From Helianthus annuus (Eukaryota; Streptophyta; Magnoliopsida; Asterales; Asteraceae): a DNA stretch of 64,000 nt. Below, piece after piece: positions 57,801-64,000 of this stretch. The position numbers and the translations under genes were made by a program. Under the pieces are notes generated by a model. It did not search any database, had not been told where the DNA came from, and saw only the letters and a list, made by a program, of their open reading frames with translations. The DNA lies in the NCBI RefSeq assembly GCF_002127325.2, contig NC_035436.2:81589716-81653715 (forward strand). The letters are read 5' to 3'. The stretch's first letter is position 1. Every line of letters begins with the position of its first letter.

Positions 57801-59265
57801 GCCAAAAAGAGTGCGTTCTCTTAAATTAAATTTACAAATAGATTTAAATGACCAGATTAAGAAAGCACAAGAATTAGTAATCAAGAATGATACTGAAAAA
57901 TTGAAAGGAATGATTAAAGAATTAGAACAAGGAACAGATGGAATTTGGAGATTCCATAAGAAAAGAGTGTAGATACCTAAACTAGGAAACCTACGTCATC
58001 GTATATTAGAAGAAGCCCATAAGTCTAAGTATAAGATGCATCCTGGAAATGATAAGAAGTATCAGGATTTAAGAAAGAATTTTTGGTGGATAGGAATGAA
58101 AAAGGACATAGCAGCTTATGTTTCTAAGTGTTTAACCTGTTCACAAGTTAAAGCTGAACATCAGAAACCTTCAGGTTTGTTGCAGCAGTTAGAAATGCCA
58201 GTTTGGAAATGGGAGTTAATAACAACGGATTTTGTTACCAAATTACCCAAAACAAGAAAAGATAATGATACAATCTGGGTGATTGTAGACAGGCTACCTA
58301 AGTCAGCTCACTTCCTACCAATGAAGGAAACTTTCAGTATGGAACAGTTAGCTAAGTTGTATGTAAATTAAATAGTTTCATTACATGGAATTCCTTTGTC
58401 AATTGTTTCTGATAGAGATGGCCGTTTTACCTCTCATTTTTGGACAACTTTCCAAAAAGCAATGGGAACCAAGTTGAATCTAAGTACCGCTTATCATCCT
58501 CAAACGGACGGACAAAGCGAAAGGACAATTCAGACAATGGAAGACATGCTTAGAGCTTGTGTAATTGATTTCGGAGGTAATTGGGACGATCATCTACCAT
58601 CAATAGAATTCTCTTACAACAACAACTATCATACTAGTATCAATGCTGCACCATTCAAGCACTTTATAGACGAAAGTGCCAAACTCCAGTCTGTTGGACA
58701 GAAATTGGAGAAAAGCAACTACCTAGACCTGAGATAGTATAAGAAACAACGGACAAAATCATTCAAGTCAAGGAACGACTGAAAGCAGCATGCGATCGAC
58801 AAAAGAGTTATGCTGATAACAGACGCAAAACCGTTGGAATTTCAAGTAGGAGATAAGGTATTATTGAAAGTTTCTCCTTGGAAAGGAGTGGTAAGATTCA
58901 TAAAAAGGGGAAAGTTAAGCCCCATGTATGTTGGACCTTTTGAGATTATTAGAAGAATAGGATCTGTAGCCTATCAGCTACAACTACCAGAGGAAATGGC
59001 GGGAATACATGATGTATTCCATGTGTCTAATCTCAAGAAATGCTTAGCCGATGAATCATTAGTAGTGCCTATTAAGGATATAGAGGTAAAGGAGAAGCTT
59101 AAGTTTGTAGAGAAGCCTCTACAGATTGAAGACAGAAAGGTCAAGAATCTCAAACACAAGAGATTAGTTTTGGTCAAAGTGAAATGGGATTCCAAGAGAG
59201 GACCAGAATACACTAGGGAGCTTGAATAAGAGATGCAAAAGAAATACCCACACTTATTCCAGTAG
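54836..59265 (+). pseudogene. Broken Gag-Pol of the dead Tekay
   Basis: Gag from about 54836 (MDNEVNQ) with TLEWWN and a zinc knuckle CFNCGEKGHIKPHC (55831). Protease LFDSGANQ (56008), RT with FIDDILIYS (near 57020), RNase H (CDASKLG), integrase (CLTC; DFVTKL; SDRDGRF; QSERT) and chromodomain remnant to a TAG at 59263-59265. In-frame stops lie at about 55034, 55316, 55508, 56161, 56710, 57694, 57970, 58369 and 59227. Frameshifts lie near 55690, 58655 and 58830. One residue is lost in RT-RNase H (RSFLLAGYY where relatives have a Gly). Long dead. Confidence 0.9.
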
Positions 59266-59288
59266 ACCTCGAGGACGAGTTCTAAAAC

Positions 59289-59301
59289 AAGGTGGGGAGG
59301 A
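59289..59301 (+). other. Polypurine tract of the dead Tekay
   Basis: aaggtggggagga immediately before the 3' LTR start TATAAC at 59302. Confidence 0.75.
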
Positions 59302-60634
59302 TATAACAACCCTCCTAAAATGTTTCCGACACCCCTAATATAATTAGAATGTCCCTATACGTCCTAAAATGCACCCCGTATATGAGAAATGGCCTAAAAT
59401 ACCTTTATATGATTAACAATAAAATAAAAACAATTAAAATGGATCTGTCGCGGGCCGCTACAGACTACCTTTGATCCTACGCGGGCCGCGAGCGCCTGGA
59501 CACCAGGCCTCCTCCGGAGCTGCCACGTGTCCTCATGCGTGTTGAACCTATACGATTAACCGGGCCAAGCTACGCCATAGACCCCCTATGTCGCGGGCCG
59601 CGTAAGCCCTTAGTGTGGCCTTCGGGGGGTGCGACAAACTCGAAATCAGGCCCTATATAAGGAGGCCATCGGGCTTCAGTCCCAACTCGCTCACAACTTT
59701 CTTTCTCTCTCAATTTCTCTATAGTATACACTATAACCGGGCATTATACCCCCTAAAATAACGAAGTTCTGCCTCGTTGTAAGTATCATAACCCCGGTTA
59801 CGTATTAGATACGCTGCCCGATTGATCTAGCGCTCCGTAACGGCTGTCGAGGCTCTGCCCGACGTAGTCGTTGGAGTTCTGTCTCGGGGAGGGTATAACT
59901 AATGTAAAAATTGGGTTATTATACTAACGCGTGTGCATTGTGTATTTAATAGATAATCACCAGGAAATCACAAAGGAAAACCCTAAATTAGCAATCTGAG
60001 TAATCCTCCTTTTTGCAAACTGTTTTTACAAAACCTCAAATGATTTACGTTGTATTAAACAGTGATTGAGTATTTGTATTCTACAATTATCGTCGGTATG
60101 TTGGGGTTTTGTATACAAAATTTGTTACTACACTATGAGTAGTAACATGACCACAAGTCGGGTTGACAGTACCGTGGGTGGTAATTAAAGTAGAAAATAA
60201 ACAAATATAATTGCGCGACTGCCCTCAATGCTGTAAACGGTTTTACCTGTCTTGATTAAGTTGGGATTCACTCACCAGTATTTTCCGCTGACAAAATGTT
60301 TTTAAACGCGTTTCAGGTAACAAAATGTGAAAAGCCAACTAGAAGCCAGCTGGACAGCACTGAAGGCTTGGAAAAGTGGCTATAAAAGTTACCTAAATAA
60401 AGAGATGTTTTTATTTAAATAAAATAGGGTTTATCCCTATGAAAATGTGTGTACTGGAAACTTGGGAATTTCCCACGTAATTAATATTATAAAAGTGTGG
60501 TATTTTACTCTGATAAAGTATTTCCTAACTACGATCCTGATGTAATTGTCGCTGCCAAACTGATAAACATTAATACCACTGAAACTGGCCACGGCCGCCC
60601 GTTCCCGGGTAATTAGGGGACGGGGGTTGCGACA
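59302..60634 (+). repeat. 3' LTR of the dead Tekay
   Basis: 1333 bp, the same ends as 42393-43727 with scattered differences, many of them C/T or G/A. Confidence 0.88.
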
Positions 60635-61092
60635 CAAATTCTTACACACACATCAACACTCTCTTTCTCACCTCTCCCTCTCCCTCTAGGCCGAACATAC
60701 CATTACCCACCTCCATTGATATTTTCCATTGAAAATTTGAAGATTCAAGGTCTTAGGTATGATGTTTGCGCTACATACAAAAGCAGACTTTACGACGAGT
60801 TAAAATAGTCACGGCCGATTTGTTAATGTTAAAATTTGTGAAACCCACACGCTATGGAGGACATCAAAATTTGTAATGAGATATTTCAATAAATTGTAAA
60901 TTGGTGTAGGTGTCAACATACATTGGTGGTGTATAGTGTAGTGCTTGCCAATTTTAACCCGGTTTAAGTTAGAAAAATTTATAATAGTGAGCAATTTCAA
61001 CCGGTGTGTACTTAAATGTTGAAATACAATCTTAGAATGACGTTCAAATATTACGTTCATTCTATTTTTCTACGGAATTCAACAAGGAAGAT
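60635..61092. other. Intergenic, no feature recognised
   Basis: A CT-rich stretch (ctctttctcacctctccctctccctct) at about 60658-60688 resembles a plant 5' UTR or simple repeat, but no supported ORF follows. Confidence 0.35.
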
Positions 61093-61553
61093 TCATTGGG
61101 GAACATTAAAAAAGTGGGGAACAACGGGGAACCGACTTAAACAAACTCCGATTGGACTCATTCCAGCGGCGTTGGAACCGGCTCGTCGAACCCTAACTAG
61201 GATCTCTTAACCCTAAACCCTAAATCCTAACTCCTAAACTCTAAACCCTAAAGCTAAAAAAAAGGCTAAAACCTAAGCTAAACCGTAAAATCTAAACTAT
61301 AAACCCTAAAAGCTAAACCCTAAAGGCTAAACTTAAAGCTAAACCCTAAACCCTAAAGCTAAATCCTAAGCTTAAACCCTAAAGCTAAACCCTAATATAT
61401 TTAGGGTTTAGGGGTTATGATTTAGGGTTTAGGGTTACGAGATCCTAGTGAGGGTTCGACAAGCCGGTTTCAACGCCGCTGGAATGAGTCCAATCGGAGT
61501 TCGTTTAAGTCGATTCCCCACTGTTTCCCAATTTTTTAGTGTTCTCTAATGAA
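61093..61553. repeat. Inverted-repeat element with telomere-like core
   Basis: Arms 61093-61213 and about 61432-61553 are inverted copies with about 10% mismatch (shared ctccgattggactcattcca and ggcgttg.aaccggct). The roughly 220-bp middle is mostly degenerate CCCTAAA, with TTTAGGG at the right side. No ORF. The TSD is not clear. Confidence 0.75.
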
Positions 61554-62110
61554 CCTCACACCAGATGATTAAATCTATTCTATGATATTATAATGTTCAC
61601 TTGCATCTATAATTCTATTATAAGTACAACCTTTGCTACTTAGGATCTTTCAAAGTGCATTTTTGGCTTTAGTAGCCGTATTACATTACATTACAATATT
61701 TACAAAAACAAAGTGAGTTCCATATGTTTTTTTAGGTTAATCATTTGGTCTGTGAGCATGTTACTGAATCATGCGCCTCACTTATATAATATATTACGAC
61801 CTACAAATGATTATATATAAGTAGTCAAACACAAACCTTTGTAGGAGAATCAAAAACTAGGGTTGGTGTCCCTGACCCTAGCTCCCCCGCAAGTGGCGGC
61901 CCCTACAAGTGGGGAAGAACAGGTTGCCTTTGCCGTTTACTTTGTCATAAACACATGGCTTGTCCCTTGTCGGACGGCGGTGGATTGCCCACTGAACTCA
62001 GGAAGGGTCCTTAATATAATAAACTAAGATTGTTTTATTGTTACTTTTGGATATATTTTACTCAATACTTCAAAACTTTTACTCATGCGCAGATTATGGT
62101 TATATATTTT
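61554..62110. other. Intergenic, no feature recognised
   Basis: No gene or element ends found. A GC-richer patch at 61870-62010 is unassigned. Confidence 0.35.
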
Positions 62111-62291
62111 CAGTGGTGAAGCTTGACATAGGGGGTCGAAAATGTATATACCAAAAAAATTTCTATAGAATCGGGGGGTCGAAAACGTATATACCTAAAA
62201 ATTTCTATACGAAACTACATATATAACACTGTTGAGCGAAAAGTTCGGGGGATCGGGCGTCCCTCCCCGCCCCTTCTATACTTCGCCACTG
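62111..62291. mobile_element. hAT-like MITE, copy 2
   Basis: CAGTGGTGAAG...CTTCGCCACTG ends (one mismatch). Flanks tatatttt (62103-62110) and tatatctt (62292-62299) match at 7 of 8 bases. The interior is related to 11939-12153. Confidence 0.78.
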
Positions 62292-62299
62292 TATATCTT

Positions 62300-63046
62300 T
62301 ACTGCTAAGAAAATATGTACATTTGTGTTAAGTAATAAGACTTGACCTAACGGTTATTAAGCTTTGAAACGCGGTTAGGCGGTTGTTATTTTGATAAAGT
62401 AAATGTTACGTTTCAAATGTTGATGATAGTCTATGTTTTTTTATGTGTTTGTACTTGGGGTGCTGAGCGGGTATGTTTATCGAGTTTTGAGTTAGTTCGG
62501 CTTGTTTTTGGTCTTTGATGTTTCCAACTTGAAAGTCTAACCGAAACTCTACCCTAATAACAATTTCCTTTATGCTCATCATATCGATAAAGTCATCCGT
62601 TAGGCCATCCGTTACAACTCCTACATTTACGCTCGGGACGAGGGCATCACCAAATTTCAAGGTTGAAGTTGATGCATGAACTACCCGAATCAGTTATCCT
62701 TTTTAAGTTGTTCTATCAAGTTTTTTTTTTTTTATTCAGATACAGTAAAGGAAAAGAATAGGGGAATGTAAGTAGGTATGAGTTTCACTTTGTAGGCAAA
62801 GTGAATTGGGCGAAGTTGTAATAATGTTTCTTGTAAAACTGGTTCATGCATTTTTCAATTCTCCTATGTTGTTTATAATACTATTTATTGCTTCTTTTAT
62901 AGATTCAAGTGAACAATGTTTGATATTAGTTGTTTAGTTGTTCAAATCGCAGAACAAAGTAAGGAGTTTGACATTTTAAAAGTATATTTTTTAACGTATG
63001 AAATAACATCAAATATGTCTTTGACGGAGCTCGAAACCTGGCTTTA
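62300..63046. other. Intergenic, one weak ORF only
   Basis: An 84-residue minus-strand frame at 62406-62660 has no recognised similarity and no supporting signals. Otherwise AT-rich and empty. Confidence 0.3.
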
Positions 63047-63880
63047 CCAATTGGCTTAAAAGTATTAGTTGATTGAAGTTTTCTGGAGTTTTTGTGTCAA
63101 CTCCCTCCATGTGCTGAGCTAATTCTTTATCTTATTTTATATATTTTTAGTTATCTGAGTGCTGCCATTTAGACATGGCTTTTCCAAAGTGCTAAAGTCT
63201 GTGACAAAGGTTGAGTAAGTGGGATTGAAATTTTTATGTAGTTGGAATTGAATTTTTAAATTTGCTAGTTTTAAAATGAAATTTGTGTTCTCAACTCATT
63301 TTGTACTCACTGATATAACAAAATAAAACCCTAAACCAAATTCTAGCATGGGTAATTCTTCTATATTAGAATGTCTTGGAAATCATAAATGAAACTAAAT
63401 GTTAGAATGTTGTTGAAAATGTCGAACTTTTTTATCTTAGCATGTTACAAGGTTTCTTCAAACTTCAAAATTTGAAGAAGCCTTGTAACATGCTAACATA
63501 AAAAGTTTGACATTTTCAACAACGTTCTAATCTAGTGTCTCTTAAGATTTCAAAAACATTCTAATATAGAAGAATTACTCATGCTTGAATTTGGTTTAGG
63601 GTTTTTATTTTGTTAGATCAGTGATACAAAATGAGGTGAGAACACAGATTTCTTTTTAAAAGCAAATTTAAAAAAAAAAAATCAATTCCAACTACATAAA
63701 AATTTCACTCCCACTTACTTAACCTTTGTCACAGACTTTAGCACTTTGGAAAAGCCATGTCTAAATAGGTATAATTAGGCAAGTAATCAGCTAACTAAAA
63801 ATATATAAAATAAGAAAAAGAATTAGCGCGGCACATGGAGGGAGTCGCTACAAAAACTCCTGAAGCCAATTTTCTTTATA
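63047..63880. repeat. Long imperfect palindrome (about 830 bp)
   Basis: Left arm about 63047-63470 and right arm 63470-63880 are inverted copies with mismatches and small indels. The centre cttcaaaatttgaag is at 63463-63477, almost without a spacer. Matched landmarks include ttagacatggcttttcc against ggaaaagccatgtctaa, and the cctccatgtgc against gcacatggagg ends. Transcripts would fold into a long hairpin. Confidence 0.85.
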
Positions 63881-64000
63881 GCTAGCTAGCTCTACCACTT
63901 TCTATTGTTTCTTAATCTTTTCTTCTCACTTCTTTCTAATCCACTTAAGCTTTCTAAAAATTAAAAGTGAACTCTTTGTTATAATACAAAAAAAACACAG

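Larger units (their letters stand above)
42393..60634 (+). mobile_element. Dead Tekay-like chromovirus (outer layer of nest B)
   Basis: LTRs 42393-43727 and 59302-60634, initiator-Met primer site, plus-strand extra ORF, Gag and Pol, and polypurine tract ggtggggagga before the 3' LTR. It is interrupted by a SINE (43851-44049) and a young Tekay (44059-53681). Many stops and frameshifts. No matching TSD was found (TAAAA against CAAAT), in keeping with age. Both LTRs begin TATAAC rather than TG. Confidence 0.88.

Noticed and set aside
61200..61420. True telomere or subtelomere
   Set aside because: Motifs are degenerate, short and lie between inverted arms in both orientations; this is an internal element.
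62406..62660. 84-residue minus-strand ORF as a gene
   Set aside because: Short, no domain, no splice or promoter support.

Overview
This is nuclear DNA of a flowering plant. One spliced gene with plant-type introns is surrounded by Ty1/copia and Ty3/gypsy LTR retrotransposons, a Helitron, MITEs, SINE-like elements and a Mutator-like element. The LTR families (Tekay chromoviruses starting TGTCACACCCC, SIRE-type copia with TCCCCCTT polypurine tracts, and an Athila-like element with a tRNA-Asp primer site) suggest Asteraceae; that assignment is inference.

Layout. 1-560: tail of a minus-strand SIRE-type element cut by the window edge. 1171-3024: Mutator-like element with perfect TIRs, a 9-bp TSD and a captured gene fragment. 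3796-6308: the only intact host gene found, a three-exon CCT-domain protein with a SINE-like insert in intron 1. 6890-7218: MITE. 7670-9512: decayed LTR interrupted by a mosaic of organelle DNA (accD, trnS-GGA and small-subunit rRNA pieces). 9541-9990: copia LTR fragment. 10529-12807: non-autonomous Helitron with two 5' ends and a hAT-like MITE inside. 13090-40743: nest A. 41003-42197: decayed TIR element. 42393-60634: nest B. 61093-61553: inverted repeat rich in telomere-like motifs. 62111-62291: second hAT-like MITE. 63047-63880: palindrome of about 830 bp.

Nest A reads as a stratigraphy. A SIRE-type copia element without recognisable pol (13090-40743, minus) received a Tekay chromovirus (16179-37209, minus, TSD TGACA) inside its gag. 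The 5' LTR of that Tekay then received a non-autonomous Athila-like element (29165-36512, minus, TSD GTAAG). Nest B: a dead plus-strand Tekay-like element (42393-60634) took a SINE in its leader (18-bp TSD). A second, young Tekay (44059-53681, minus, TSD TTATT) then landed inside that SINE's own target duplication. The young Tekay has an uninterrupted 1548-residue Gag-Pol and LTRs that look identical apart from one 32-bp indel.

The most unusual signals are: (1) 17 pairs of a 12-bp GC palindrome (CACGGCCCCGTG and variants), always 9 nt apart (21 bp centre to centre), clustered upstream of the LTR TATA box and inside the Athila-like element; (2) extra proline-rich ORFs between the 5' LTR and gag in two of three Tekay elements; (3) the organelle-DNA mosaic; (4) the captured gene fragment in the Mutator-like element, framed by a perfect 47-bp inner inverted repeat. 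LTR, TIR and TSD boundaries were read by eye and are exact where bases are quoted. Percent identities are estimates only.
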